From: an uncultured Verrucomicrobiota bacterium
Lineage (GTDB): Bacteria > Verrucomicrobiota > Verrucomicrobiia > Limisphaerales > UBA9464
Assembly (NCBI GenBank): GCA_903907995.1
Contig: CAIVQH010000041.1
Span: 248,001 to 312,000 of the forward strand
DNA: 64,000 nt
Reading direction: 5' to 3'
Shown: positions 43,089 to 51,959 of the stretch, in pieces
How the letters are laid out: every line of letters begins with the position of its first letter
Position numbering within the stretch: the stretch's first letter is position 1
Translations under genes and position numbers: made by a program
The notes under the pieces: model-generated
The model's database searches: none
What the model saw: the letters and a program-made list of their open reading frames with translations, nothing else
Told to the model about the DNA's origin: nothing

Positions 43089-44045
43089 ATGATCCCCAAG
43101 GAACTCCTCAAAAAGATCCGCCAGATCGAGATCCGCACCAAGCGGCTCGTCAGCGAATCCCTCGCCGGCCAGTACCACTCGGCCTTCAAGGGCCAGGGCA
43201 TGGACTTCGACGAGGTGCGCGAATACCAGCCGGGCGACGAGGTCCACGCCATCGACTGGAACGTCACGGCGCGGATGAACCATCCCTTCGTGAAGAAGTT
43301 CCGCGAGGAGCGCGAGCTGACGGTCATGCTGGTCGTGGACCTGAGCGGGTCGGGCCTGTTCGGCTCCGGGGAGCAGTCGAAGCGCGAGCTGGCCGCCGAA
43401 CTGGCCTCGGTGCTCGCCTTCTCCGCGATCCGCAACCAGGACAAGGTCGGCCTGCTGCTCTTCACCGAGGTGGTCGAGAAGTTCATCCCGCCCCGCAAGG
43501 GCCGGCGGCACGTCCTGCGGGTCATCCGCGACATCCTGGCTTTCAAGCCGAAGTGGCGCGGCACCTCGCTGAACGGAGCGCTGGAGTTCGTGAACCGCAT
43601 CCTGCCGCACCGGTCGGTGGTCGTGGTCGTCTCGGATTTTCTTGGTGAGACCAACCCAAGCCGGGCCGAGATCATGGCGCATCTCAAGCGCAGCGCGGTC
43701 CACAGCGAGACGCTGGGGCGGACCTCCGCCACGGTGCTCCGGCAGACCAGCCGCAAGCACGACCTCGTTGCCGTGCAGATCATCGATCCCTACGAGCTGA
43801 CGCTGCCCAATCTCGGGCGCCTGGTACTCCAGGATGCCGAAACGGGTGAACTGGTGGAGGTGAACACCTCCGACGAACGCCGGCGCACGGCCTTTGCGAA
43901 CCGCCAGGACAAGACGCAACGCGAGCTGGAACGCCTGTTCCGGGGCGCCAAGGTGGATGCCATCCGGGTCCGTACCGATGAACCGTACGAGCACGCGCTC
44001 GCCCAGTTCTTCGACACCCGCGAAAAACGACGGAGGCATGGATGA
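43089..44045 (+). CDS. DUF58 domain protein
   Basis: 318 residues. Contains the DUF58 core REYQPGDEVHAIDWNVTAR (about 45-63) followed by a vWA-like fold with VVDLSGSGLFGSG (about 82-94), a MIDAS-like DxSxS. These proteins accompany MoxR and Bat proteins and probably form the cytoplasmic partner of the ATPase. Its stop TGA overlaps the next gene's ATG. Confidence 0.92.
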   Translation: MIPKELLKKIRQIEIRTKRLVSESLAGQYHSAFKGQGMDFDEVREYQPGDEVHAIDWNVTARMNHPFVKKFREERELTVMLVVDLSGSGLFGSGEQSKRELAAELASVLAFSAIRNQDKVGLLLFTEVVEKFIPPRKGRRHVLRVIRDILAFKPKWRGTSLNGALEFVNRILPHRSVVVVVSDFLGETNPSRAEIMAHLKRSAVHSETLGRTSATVLRQTSRKHDLVAVQIIDPYELTLPNLGRLVLQDAETGELVEVNTSDERRRTAFANRQDKTQRELERLFRGAKVDAIRVRTDEPYEHALAQFFDTREKRRRHG

Positions 44046-44746
44046 AGGGGGAGTTTCGAGTTTCGAGTTTCGAATTGCGAATGAGAGGGCGGCTGGCGGT
44101 AGCCGGCGTTCTGAGTTTCGTTTTTTGCCATTCGATGGTGGCGGCGACGAATGCGGTGACGAAGCCCGGCGTGGCGGTTCCGACGACGTTGCACGACATC
44201 AAGGGGCCGATTGAGATTCCCACGGTACTGATGTGGCTGATCCGGATCGGCATCGTGCTGGTGCTGGCCGGGCTGCTCTGGCTGGGCTGGTGGCTGTGGC
44301 AGAAGCGTCGTCCCAAGGGCGAGACGGTGGCGCTGGTTTCTCCGGATCAGCGGGCTCGCGAACGGCTGGCGCAGGCGCTGGACCTCATTGGCCAGCCCGA
44401 ACCCTTCTGCACGGCCGTGTCCGAGATCACCCGAACCTATCTGGAGGAACGCTTCGGCCTGCGCGCCCCGGACCAGACGACGGAGGAATTTCTCGCCGAA
44501 CTGCCGCGCAGCATCGTGCTGGATCTGCGGCACAAGCAGTTCCTCGCCGACTTTCTGACCCAATGCGACCTCGTGAAGTTCGCGCGCTTTGAACCGACCC
44601 GGGTGGAACTGGAGCAGTTGCACGCGTCCGCGCTGAACCTCGTCGAGGAAACGGTTCCTCGCAGTGCGCCCGCCGGAGCGGTCCCGCCGCCGCTGCCGCC
44701 GGCCGCGCCATCGCCGCCCCCACCCTTCCCCGTCGCCCAGCCATGA
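44042..44746 (+). CDS. Bat-operon membrane protein (DUF4381-like)
   Basis: 234 residues. The ATG at 44042 has a GGAGG five bases upstream and overlaps the DUF58 stop. Residues 4-14 (EFRVSSFELRM) come from the heptamer array; an alternative ATG at 44081 lies in the last unit. A signal-like helix (about 17-35) and a strong membrane helix IEIPTVLMWLIRIGIVLVLAGLLWLGWWLW are followed by a cytoplasmic helical domain and a proline-rich tail. This layout matches the DUF4381 protein usually placed between DUF58 and batA. Confidence 0.8.
   Translation: MKGEFRVSSFELRMRGRLAVAGVLSFVFCHSMVAATNAVTKPGVAVPTTLHDIKGPIEIPTVLMWLIRIGIVLVLAGLLWLGWWLWQKRRPKGETVALVSPDQRARERLAQALDLIGQPEPFCTAVSEITRTYLEERFGLRAPDQTTEEFLAELPRSIVLDLRHKQFLADFLTQCDLVKFARFEPTRVELEQLHASALNLVEETVPRSAPAGAVPPPLPPAAPSPPPPFPVAQP
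44051..44085 (+). repeat. in-frame GAGTTTC heptamer array
   Basis: Five exact-register units: GAGTTTC three times, GAATTGC, GAATGAG. It lies inside the N-terminal coding sequence of the DUF4381-like gene and contains an in-frame ATG (44081-44083) in the fifth unit. Confidence 0.85.
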
Positions 44747-45741
44747 ACTTCGCTTCGCCCTGGTGGCTGCTCGGCCTGTTGACCATCCCGCTGCTCGCCT
44801 GGCTCCGTGGCCGGAGCGGTCGCGAAAGTGCTTTCGTCTATTCCAGCCTGACGTTGGTGAAGGGCATCACGGAACTCAGCCGCAGCCGCGCCGGAGCCTT
44901 TCTCATCAACCTGCGCTGGCTAGCGCTCGCGCTGCTGTTCGTTGGCATGGCCCGGCCGCAGGTCGGTGGCGGCCAGGTCCCGCTCAAGGCCAGCGGCATC
45001 GACATCGCGGTGGCGGTGGATCTCTCAGGCAGTATGGCAGCGGAGGACTTCGAACTTCATGGCGAGCCGGTCAACCGCCTCATCATGCTCAAGGACGTGC
45101 TGAAGACGTTCATCGAGAACCGCCCTTCGGACCGCATCGGCCTTGTCGCTTTCGCCACCGAAGCCTTCATCGCCGCCCCGCCTACGCTCGACCACGACTT
45201 CTTGAACCGCGTGCTGGAGCGGCTCGAACTGGGTGTCATCAACGGCGATCAGACGGCCATCGGCTCCGGTCTGAGCGCCGCCGTGAACCGTTTGCGGGAA
45301 CTCAAGTCGAAGTCCCGCATCGTCATCCTCATGACCGACGGGCAGAACAACGCGGGCAAGATTCCCCCGCTCACCGCCGCCGAGGCCGCCCAGGCGCTGG
45401 GCGTGAAAGTGTACACCATCGGCATCGGCACGCGCGGCATCGCCCGGGTGCCCGTGACGGACGCATTCGGCCGAAAAGTGTATGTGCGCCAGCCGGTGGA
45501 CATCGATGAGGACACCCTGACCAAGATCGCCGAGAAAACCGGTGGAAAATACTACCGGGCCGACACTTCCGACACGATGCGCCGCATCTACGCCGAGATC
45601 GACAAGCTGGAAAAAACCGAGGTCGAGACCAAGCGCCACGCGTATTACGAGGAGCTGATGAGCTGGTTTGTGCTTCCCGCGCTGGGATTGCTCGCGCTGG
45701 AGCTCCTGTTGGGACAAACGGTTTGGCGAAAATTGCCGTGA
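44743..45741 (+). CDS. batA: BatA, vWA-domain membrane protein
   Basis: 332 residues. Two N-terminal membrane segments (about 5-20 and 50-68), a vWA domain with MIDAS start Asp93-Ser95-Ser97 (VDLSGSMAAEDF), the TDGQNNAG loop, and a C-terminal membrane helix (about 306-322). The vWA faces the periplasm. BatA/B form a membrane complex linked to aerotolerance and envelope stress in Bacteroides; its start overlaps the previous stop (ATGA). Confidence 0.94.
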   Translation: MNFASPWWLLGLLTIPLLAWLRGRSGRESAFVYSSLTLVKGITELSRSRAGAFLINLRWLALALLFVGMARPQVGGGQVPLKASGIDIAVAVDLSGSMAAEDFELHGEPVNRLIMLKDVLKTFIENRPSDRIGLVAFATEAFIAAPPTLDHDFLNRVLERLELGVINGDQTAIGSGLSAAVNRLRELKSKSRIVILMTDGQNNAGKIPPLTAAEAAQALGVKVYTIGIGTRGIARVPVTDAFGRKVYVRQPVDIDEDTLTKIAEKTGGKYYRADTSDTMRRIYAEIDKLEKTEVETKRHAYYEELMSWFVLPALGLLALELLLGQTVWRKLP

Positions 45742-45800
45742 GCACGGAGAACGAAGCTAATGAGCATCAATAATTGCCCGCCAACAAGCAGCCGAGGCCC

Positions 45801-45959
45801 TTCTCCCTCACCCCGGCCCTCTCCCGCTGGGAGAGGGGGAATTGTCGTCCGTCTCTCAGCGAACGCGGGCGCAGGATTGGCCGGAAAAACTTCCAATCAT
45901 CCAAAAACACCCGCCGGCTATTCCCTCTCCCAGCGGGAGAGAGCCGGGGTGAGGGAGAA
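45801..45959. repeat. long inverted repeat R8 (CCTCTCCC family)
   Basis: Arms 45801-45842 and 45920-45959 are near-perfect inverses (TTCTCCCTCACCCCGGCC...), each with an inner CCCTCTCCC-GC-TGGGAGAGGG palindrome; the centre is about 77 bp. It sits between batA and batB, the only wide gap inside the Bat operon. Similar 'CTCTCCC..GGGAGAG' elements are widespread in Gram-negative genomes. Confidence 0.8.
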
Positions 45960-45980
45960 CGGCATCTGCCTTCCAAGGTC

Positions 45981-46020
45981 TCCGCGCTCCGGACGCTCCA
46001 CGCTCCGCGCTCCGCGCTCG
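45981..46020. repeat. TCCGCGC heptamer array before batB
   Basis: Units TCCGCGC, TCCGGACGC, TCCACGC, TCCGCGC, TCCGCGC, then a degenerate TCGGCAGC, ending about 15 bp before the batB ATG, which reads GCTCATG. Same 7-bp period as the GAGTTTC arrays but a different unit. Confidence 0.6.
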
Positions 46021-46034
46021 GCAGCGCCCCGCTC

Positions 46035-47093
46035 ATGAACTTCGCCACTCCCCAATTTCTTTGGCTCGCGGGCTTGGCTGCCCCGCTGACGGCTCTCTTT
46101 CTCTGGTGGACGTGGCGGCGGAAGCAGCGGGCGGCACAGGCGTTCGTGAAGACCCGTCTGTTTGCCCAACTTACGGTGGGTGTGTCGCTGCACCGGCAGA
46201 TCGCCAAACGGGTTCTCTTCGGGGCCGGGATTGTCACCCTGCTAGTCGCCCTCGCGCGGCCGTTGTGGGGCTACATCGAGGAGGAGACCACGGCCTCGGG
46301 CCTCAATATCGTCGTCTGCTTCGATGTCTCCCGCTCCATGCTCGCAACCGACGCCGCGCCCAACCGGCTGGCCAAGGCGAAGCTCGCCGCCTTCGACCTC
46401 GTGTCCTTCAGCAAAACCGACCGCCTGGGGCTGGTCGCCTTTGCCGGCAGCGCGTTTGTGCAATGCCCGCTGGCGCTTGATGACGAGGCCTTCCGCCAGA
46501 GCGTCCGGGCATTGGATACGGACACGATCCCCGAACAGGGCACAGCCCTGGCCGAGGCCATCCACGAAGCGGCCTCCGCCTTCACCAAGGACAGCACCGG
46601 GGCCAAGGCCGTCGTGATCCTGAGCGACGGCGAGGACCATGAAGACGGCGCGGTGGAAGCCGCGAAGGAAGCAGCGAAGAACGGCGTTCGCATCTTCACC
46701 ATTGGCGTGGGCACGGCCAATGGCGCAGTGCTCAAGACCACCGATCCGTACGGCAATCCGGTCTTTGTGAAGGACGACGACGGCAACGCCGTGAAATCGC
46801 GGCTCAACGAGGACATGCTCAAGCAGCTGGCCGATGCCGGCGGCGGTTTTTACCTGCCGCTGCAAAACCGTCAGACCATCCAGACGCTCTACCAGAAAGG
46901 GCTGTCGTCCCTGCCCAAAACGGACTTCCGCTCCGGCAAATCGCGCCAGTGGATCGAGCGGTTCCAGTGGCCACTCGGATTTGCCATCCTGCTCCTGATG
47001 CTGGAAATTCTCCTGCCGGAGCAGAAAGCTTCGCGGGACAAAGAAAAGATGCCGCTCGCCGCTCCCTCGGCCGGGATGGCCGGTGCCCGATGA
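46035..47093 (+). CDS. batB: BatB, vWA-domain membrane protein
   Basis: 352 residues from ATG 46035; the longer open frame back to 45774 is repeat-derived. Two N-terminal membrane segments, vWA with MIDAS Asp97-Ser99-Ser101 (FDVSRSMLATD) and LSDGEDHEDG, and a final membrane helix (about 313-330). Paralogue and partner of BatA. Overlaps batC by four bases (ATGA). Confidence 0.94.
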   Translation: MNFATPQFLWLAGLAAPLTALFLWWTWRRKQRAAQAFVKTRLFAQLTVGVSLHRQIAKRVLFGAGIVTLLVALARPLWGYIEEETTASGLNIVVCFDVSRSMLATDAAPNRLAKAKLAAFDLVSFSKTDRLGLVAFAGSAFVQCPLALDDEAFRQSVRALDTDTIPEQGTALAEAIHEAASAFTKDSTGAKAVVILSDGEDHEDGAVEAAKEAAKNGVRIFTIGVGTANGAVLKTTDPYGNPVFVKDDDGNAVKSRLNEDMLKQLADAGGGFYLPLQNRQTIQTLYQKGLSSLPKTDFRSGKSRQWIERFQWPLGFAILLLMLEILLPEQKASRDKEKMPLAAPSAGMAGAR

Positions 47094-48100
47094 AATCCAT
47101 GCCCTCCAAAAGAGCCAGCAGTGTCAGCCCTCTGGGCGGAAGTTTCCCGCCGGCAGTCTGGCTGGTGCTTTTCGTGGCGCTGGCGTCCGGCGCCTCCGCT
47201 TCGCCAGATGCCGCGCTGAAGGCCTACGAAAAGGGCGACTTCCTCCGCGCCCGCGCAGAGTTTGAACGGCTGGCGAAGGAAAAGCCCGATGATCCCCGGC
47301 TGCGCTTCAATGCCGGCGACGCCGCCTATCGCCAGCAGGATTTCACGAATGCCACGGCTCACTTTGAGACGGTGCTGGGCGCGCCCGACCTCAAGCTGCA
47401 GGAACAGGCCTATTACAACCTCGGCAACACGCGTTACCAACTGGGCACGAAGGCCGCCGATCCGCAGGCCAAGCTGCAATCCTGGCAGCAGGCCGTCACC
47501 AACTACAGCTCTGCGGTGAAGCTCGACCCGCACGATACAAACGCGCTGTCCAACCTGAATTTCGTGCAGCGACAGGTCGAGGAGCTGATGAAGCAGATGC
47601 CGAAGCAGCCCCAACAGCAGAACCAGAAGCAGGACGACAAGAAGCAGGACCAGAAGGACCAGGACCAGGACGCCTCCCAGCAGGCCAGCCAGTCCAAGGA
47701 TCAAAAGGACTCGAAGCCGAAAGATTCGAAGGATTCGAAGGACTCCCAGCCGAACCAGGAACCCAAATCCCAGCAGGCGCAGCGGCCGGATCAGCAGAAG
47801 GATTCCGAAGATTCCAAGCGGGAGGACCAGAAGGAACAGGCCAAGGCCGAACAGAAGAAGGAGCAGCAGAAGGAGCAGCAGGCCCAGAAGCAGGAGGGCC
47901 AGCCGGCCGGCGAAAAATCACCGGGGTCCGAAGGCCAGCCCCAGCCGGCCGAGGCGGGCAAACCCGGTGAGATGAACGCCGCCCAGGCCGGACGCATGCT
48001 CGACGAGCAGAAGGGCGAGGAAAAGGCGCTGGTCTTCCAGGCGGGAGGCAACGGCAAGGAAGCGGCGGAACGCCCGCGAAAGAACCGCAAGAAATGGTAA
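47090..48100 (+). CDS. batC: BatC, TPR protein with Gln/Lys/Asp-rich tail
   Basis: 336 residues from ATG 47090. Signal/anchor helix (about 24-42), two to three TPR units (about 45-165: AYEKGDFLRARAEFERLA, AYYNLGNTRYQLG), then about 140 residues of low-complexity QQQNQKQDDKKQDQKDQ-type sequence ending with PRKNRKKW. The tail is likely disordered. BatC binds BatB in the Bacteroides system. Confidence 0.88.
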   Translation: MKSMPSKRASSVSPLGGSFPPAVWLVLFVALASGASASPDAALKAYEKGDFLRARAEFERLAKEKPDDPRLRFNAGDAAYRQQDFTNATAHFETVLGAPDLKLQEQAYYNLGNTRYQLGTKAADPQAKLQSWQQAVTNYSSAVKLDPHDTNALSNLNFVQRQVEELMKQMPKQPQQQNQKQDDKKQDQKDQDQDASQQASQSKDQKDSKPKDSKDSKDSQPNQEPKSQQAQRPDQQKDSEDSKREDQKEQAKAEQKKEQQKEQQAQKQEGQPAGEKSPGSEGQPQPAEAGKPGEMNAAQAGRMLDEQKGEEKALVFQAGGNGKEAAERPRKNRKKW

Positions 48101-49902
48101 CCGTGCCCCGCCCCAATCCAGCACCCCGCTCAGTGGGACCCGGCTTCCGGTGGCTCCTCCTGTGCCTCGCCCTATGCACCCTTCATTCTGCAATGGCGGG
48201 TTCGTTCGAGGTGCGCGCGGAACCGGACTCGGTCGCCGTGGGTGACGCCGTCACGCTTCAGCTGATCTTCACGGATTGCGGCAACGTGACGCCGCCGAAA
48301 CTGCCCACCCTGCCCAACTGCTCCGCCCAGTTCGCGGGCACCAGCAAGCAGTATAGCAACATCAACGGCAGCGCCTCGACCTCCTTGACCCACCAGTATG
48401 TTCTCCGCCCCACGGTGGAAGGCGTCATCAAGATTCCGGCCCTGGAGGTCGAGGTCAGCGGCCAGAAGCTCACGAGCAACCCCGTCACCGTGCGGGTGGG
48501 CAAGGGCCTGGAACTCTCCGACATCGGTTTTGTGAGGGTCGTGCTCCCCAAGCCGACCGTCTATCTGGGGGAGACTTTCCCGCTGGAGGTTAAATTCTAT
48601 TTCCGTCAGTCGCCGCAGGAGGTCGCCCCCGTTCCGACGCTGAAGCTCGACGGCTTCACCATCAACAAGCAGGGCCAGCGGCAGAACGGCGTGGAGCGCG
48701 TCGGGGCCGCCGACTACAGTTTTGTCACCTGGCGGATGAGCGTGACGCCGGTGAAGCTGGGCGACCTGACGGTCGGGCCAGCGGAGGTGGAGACGATTTT
48801 CCTGTTCCAGGCCCGCAACCGGCGGCGCGGCCCCTTCGATGATCCGTTCTTCAACTCGGTCTTCGGCGGTGGCGCCGAACGGCGGCGGCTCACCTTCACC
48901 AGCGAGACCAACCTGGTCCATGTGCTGCCTCCACCCACGACCGGGCGCCCCAATGGCTTCGCCGGGATCGTGGGCCGTTACTCGTTGGAAATGTCGGCCT
49001 CACCCACCAACGTCATCGCCGGCGATCCCGTCACGGTGCGGCTCAAGGTGCAGGGCCGGGGCAATTTCAGCGCCCTGCAACTGCCCGAGTTTCCGGCCGG
49101 CCTCGGCTTTCAAGCCTATCCCGGAACCAATTCGTTCGAGCCGACCGACGAACTCGGCCTCGAGGGGGTGAAGACCTTCGAAGTGGTGCTTGTTCCCGAC
49201 AGTGCGGAGGTGAAGGAACTCCGCTGGCCCGCTTTCTCCTTCTGGGATCCGGATGACAAGCGTTACGACACGGTCGAACCGCGCGCCATTCCGCTGAATG
49301 TCCGCCCCGGCCAGACGCTTCAGGCCCAGCCCGGGGGCAATCTGGCCAATGCCTCCACGGCGTCCCCTGCCCCGCGCCCGGTCGCGAATGAATTTCGTCC
49401 ACCCGAAACCCGCCTCGGCACGCTCGTCCGGCTGCGGTCGCCGATGGTGGCGCAACCATGGTTCCTCGGCCTGCTGCTGGCACCGGGAGCCGCCTATCTT
49501 GCCCTCGGTGCGGTGCTGCGGTTCCGTGCCCGTCCGCGCGACCTGACGCAGACAATCCGGCAGCAGCGTGAGGTGGCGCAAAACACCGCCCTGCGTTCGC
49601 TGGCGCAACACGCGCAGGCCGCCGATGCGCCGGCCTTCTTCCAGGCGCTGAACACGGCCCTGCAGGAACGGCTGGCCCTGACGCTGGGCGGAACCGCCGG
49701 CTCGTTTACGCCCGAGGTGGTGGAGACACGTCTGGTGCGGCTCGGACTTCCCGCCGATGCGGTGCCCTGCCTGCACCGCCTGTTCGCCGCGCTGGATCAG
49801 GCGCGCTATTCACCAATCGCCTCGACCGCCACCTTGGAGTCGCTGCGGACCGATGCCGAAGCGGTGGACGCCGCCCTGCGAAAGCTGGAGGGAGCACGAT
49901 GA
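48094..49902 (+). CDS. batD: BatD, oxygen-tolerance protein
   Basis: 602 residues; signal helix (about 15-32), then three Ig-like beta domains (about 35-420: AEPDSVAVGDAVTLQL, KPTVYLGETFPLEVKFYF, ASPTNVIAGDPVTVRLKV repeat the same strand pattern), a membrane helix (about 455-475) and a cytoplasmic helical domain. This is the usual BatD layout; it presents binding surfaces in the periplasm. Start overlaps batC by seven bases; stop overlaps batE. Confidence 0.92.
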   Translation: MVTVPRPNPAPRSVGPGFRWLLLCLALCTLHSAMAGSFEVRAEPDSVAVGDAVTLQLIFTDCGNVTPPKLPTLPNCSAQFAGTSKQYSNINGSASTSLTHQYVLRPTVEGVIKIPALEVEVSGQKLTSNPVTVRVGKGLELSDIGFVRVVLPKPTVYLGETFPLEVKFYFRQSPQEVAPVPTLKLDGFTINKQGQRQNGVERVGAADYSFVTWRMSVTPVKLGDLTVGPAEVETIFLFQARNRRRGPFDDPFFNSVFGGGAERRRLTFTSETNLVHVLPPPTTGRPNGFAGIVGRYSLEMSASPTNVIAGDPVTVRLKVQGRGNFSALQLPEFPAGLGFQAYPGTNSFEPTDELGLEGVKTFEVVLVPDSAEVKELRWPAFSFWDPDDKRYDTVEPRAIPLNVRPGQTLQAQPGGNLANASTASPAPRPVANEFRPPETRLGTLVRLRSPMVAQPWFLGLLLAPGAAYLALGAVLRFRARPRDLTQTIRQQREVAQNTALRSLAQHAQAADAPAFFQALNTALQERLALTLGGTAGSFTPEVVETRLVRLGLPADAVPCLHRLFAALDQARYSPIASTATLESLRTDAEAVDAALRKLEGAR

Positions 49903-50648
49903 AGCCGCGTCTTTTCACCCAACTGTGTTGCCTGATGCTGGGCCTGGTAGGCGGCCGGCTCATGGCCGCCGATGCTGAAGCCGCGTTTGATGCCGCCAAC
50001 CGTCTGCTCGCACAAGGGCACCCGGCGGAGGCCGCACGGGCTTACGCGAACATCTCGCCCGACGGCGCGACCTCCGTCGCGCTCGAACGCAACTGGGCCC
50101 AGGCCTGCTATCAGAATCAGCAGCCAGGTCTCGCGCTGCTCCATTTGCGCCGCGCCGAGCGGCTCGCCCCGCGCAACGAGGCCGTGCGGGCGGACCTGGC
50201 CCTTTTGCGCAGCAAGCTCGGCACCCCGGCCCCGGCATCCGATGACCTGCAATTTTTGCGGTCCCTCCGGCTCGATGAGTGGGCCTGGCTGTCCCTGATC
50301 GCCGTGTGGCTCTGGTTCGCCCTCCTTTTCGCGGCGAAGCTGAGCCCGCGCCTGCGCTCAGCGGTAAGCGGGTTCACCTTGGGCACCGGGCTCGTGGCCC
50401 TCGTGCTTTGCGGTCTGCTGGCGGCGGCGCATGCCCGACAATCGGGTGCTCCCGATGCCGTGGTGCTGGCCGGCGACACGCCCGTGCGCCAAAGCCCGCT
50501 CGACGAGGCCAAAGCCACTTTCACCGTGCCCGCCGCGACCGAGCTGCGCGTCCGCGATCAGAAGGACGGCTGGCTGATGGTCGAGGACGCCGGTACCCAG
50601 CGTTTCGGCTGGCTGAAGCAGGCGCAGGTCGGACGTATACTACCCTGA
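49899..50648 (+). CDS. batE: BatE, TPR/SH3-like membrane protein
   Basis: 249 residues. Signal helix, TPR region (about 26-105), two membrane helices (about 126-144 and 155-178), and a C-terminal bacterial SH3-like domain (DTPVRQSPLDEAKATFTVPAATELRV). Last gene of the Bat operon, overlapping batD by four bases. A 74-bp hairpin element (R3) follows and could end the transcript. Confidence 0.9.
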   Translation: MKPRLFTQLCCLMLGLVGGRLMAADAEAAFDAANRLLAQGHPAEAARAYANISPDGATSVALERNWAQACYQNQQPGLALLHLRRAERLAPRNEAVRADLALLRSKLGTPAPASDDLQFLRSLRLDEWAWLSLIAVWLWFALLFAAKLSPRLRSAVSGFTLGTGLVALVLCGLLAAAHARQSGAPDAVVLAGDTPVRQSPLDEAKATFTVPAATELRVRDQKDGWLMVEDAGTQRFGWLKQAQVGRILP

Positions 50649-50711
50649 GCAGTGCATTTTCCGAGCTGAGGATGTTGCCGGCACAGGAACGCGCCAAACA
50701 TACAACGCAGG

Positions 50712-50785
50712 GTGGGGCGAGCGTCCTCGCGAGCCGTGGCCACCTTGCTCGGAGCTGCCCCGGCTCGCGAGGACGCTCGTCCCAC
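50712..50785. repeat. 74-bp hairpin element R3, copy 2
   Basis: Two 25-bp arms starting GTGGGGCGAGCGTCCTCGCG and ending in the inverse, with a 24-bp centre. Same geometry as 36581-36654, different centre. It lies downstream of batE. No gene is seen in 50649-50921 apart from this. Confidence 0.85.
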
Positions 50786-50921
50786 CGAGTCCCCCTTGTT
50801 TCGGAAGCAGAATCGCTCCGGCAGTTGGAAAGCATTCAACATTGAAAGATGAGGCCCCTCGACGATCGCACCGAACTAAACCGTTGACCCGGAGGCGTTG
50901 GCTCCGTTTTCTCTCCGTGCG

Positions 50922-51917
50922 ATGTCCCCCCTCCGAAAAGCAAGGCTGACACTCGGTCTCATTTTGGCCGGCGTGGGCATTGCGGGATGCGCCACCGGAG
51001 GAAGCAGCACTTCATCCTCCAACACCGGAGTCACCCTGGTTCAGACCAATGATGTGGTGCAGGTGAGCTTCGACGGGAAGCTCTTCACCGAATACCATTT
51101 CCGCGACGTTTCCCGCCCGTTTCTCTACCCCATCCTCGGCGCGAACGGGGAGCAGTTCTCCCGTCGCTGGCCACAGGAAACCGTCCCGGATGAGGAGCAC
51201 GACCACCCGCATCACCACGCGCTGTGGTGGGCCCACGGCGATGCCAACGGCGTGGATTTCTGGAGCGAGGAGAAGAACGCCGGCCGCACCGTCCACCAGT
51301 CCTTCGCCGAACTTTCGTCGGGCAAAGAAACCGGGGTGCTCACCACCCGGAACCGCTGGATTGCCAAGGATGGCAAGGTCATTGCCTCCGACGAGCGCAC
51401 CATGCGCTTTTACCATCCGCACGGTACGGAACGGGTCATGGATTTTGAGGTCACCGTCTTCGCCTCCAACGGCGACCTGACCCTCGGCGACACGAAAGAG
51501 GGCTCCATGGCGCTGCGTCTCGCGGAGTCCATGCGGCTGACCAAACCTGACAAGCAGCCGGGCGCCGGGCATATCGTGAACTCCGCGGGGGTCCGCGACG
51601 GCGAGACGTGGGGCAAGCGGGCCGAATGGTGCGACTATTACGGGCCGGTGGATGGCCATACGGTCGGCGTCGCCATTTTCGACCACCCGTCCAACCCGCG
51701 TCACCCGACCTGGTGGCACGTCCGCGACTACGGCCTGTTCGCGGCCAACCCCTTCGGCCTGCACGATTTTGAGAAGAAGGAAAAGGGCGCCGGTAACATG
51801 AAGATTCCCTCTGGCCAGTCCGTTACCTTCCGCTACCGTTTTCTGTTCCATGAGGGCGACACCGAATCCGCCCACGTGGCCGACCAGTTTTCCGAGTATG
51901 TAAAAGCCAGGAAGTAA
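50922..51917 (+). CDS. DUF6807 (PmoA-like) lipoprotein
   Basis: 331 residues from ATG 50922, with a lipobox (GIAGC, Cys23). The conserved core DHPHHHALWWAHGDANGVDFW and later YYGPVDGHTVGVAIFDHP and HVRDYGLFAANPFG are typical of DUF6807, annotated in databases as 'PmoA-like' although unrelated in function to methane monooxygenase. The His cluster suggests a metal or sugar-binding site. It is followed 42 bp later by a Tat-exported Gfo/Idh oxidoreductase, a very common pairing in this phylum, so both probably act on the same exported sugar pathway. Confidence 0.88.
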   Translation: MSPLRKARLTLGLILAGVGIAGCATGGSSTSSSNTGVTLVQTNDVVQVSFDGKLFTEYHFRDVSRPFLYPILGANGEQFSRRWPQETVPDEEHDHPHHHALWWAHGDANGVDFWSEEKNAGRTVHQSFAELSSGKETGVLTTRNRWIAKDGKVIASDERTMRFYHPHGTERVMDFEVTVFASNGDLTLGDTKEGSMALRLAESMRLTKPDKQPGAGHIVNSAGVRDGETWGKRAEWCDYYGPVDGHTVGVAIFDHPSNPRHPTWWHVRDYGLFAANPFGLHDFEKKEKGAGNMKIPSGQSVTFRYRFLFHEGDTESAHVADQFSEYVKARK

Positions 51918-51959
51918 GTCTCCCGAAACCTCAGCGAGCCTACAGCGTCCCTCCATCCT

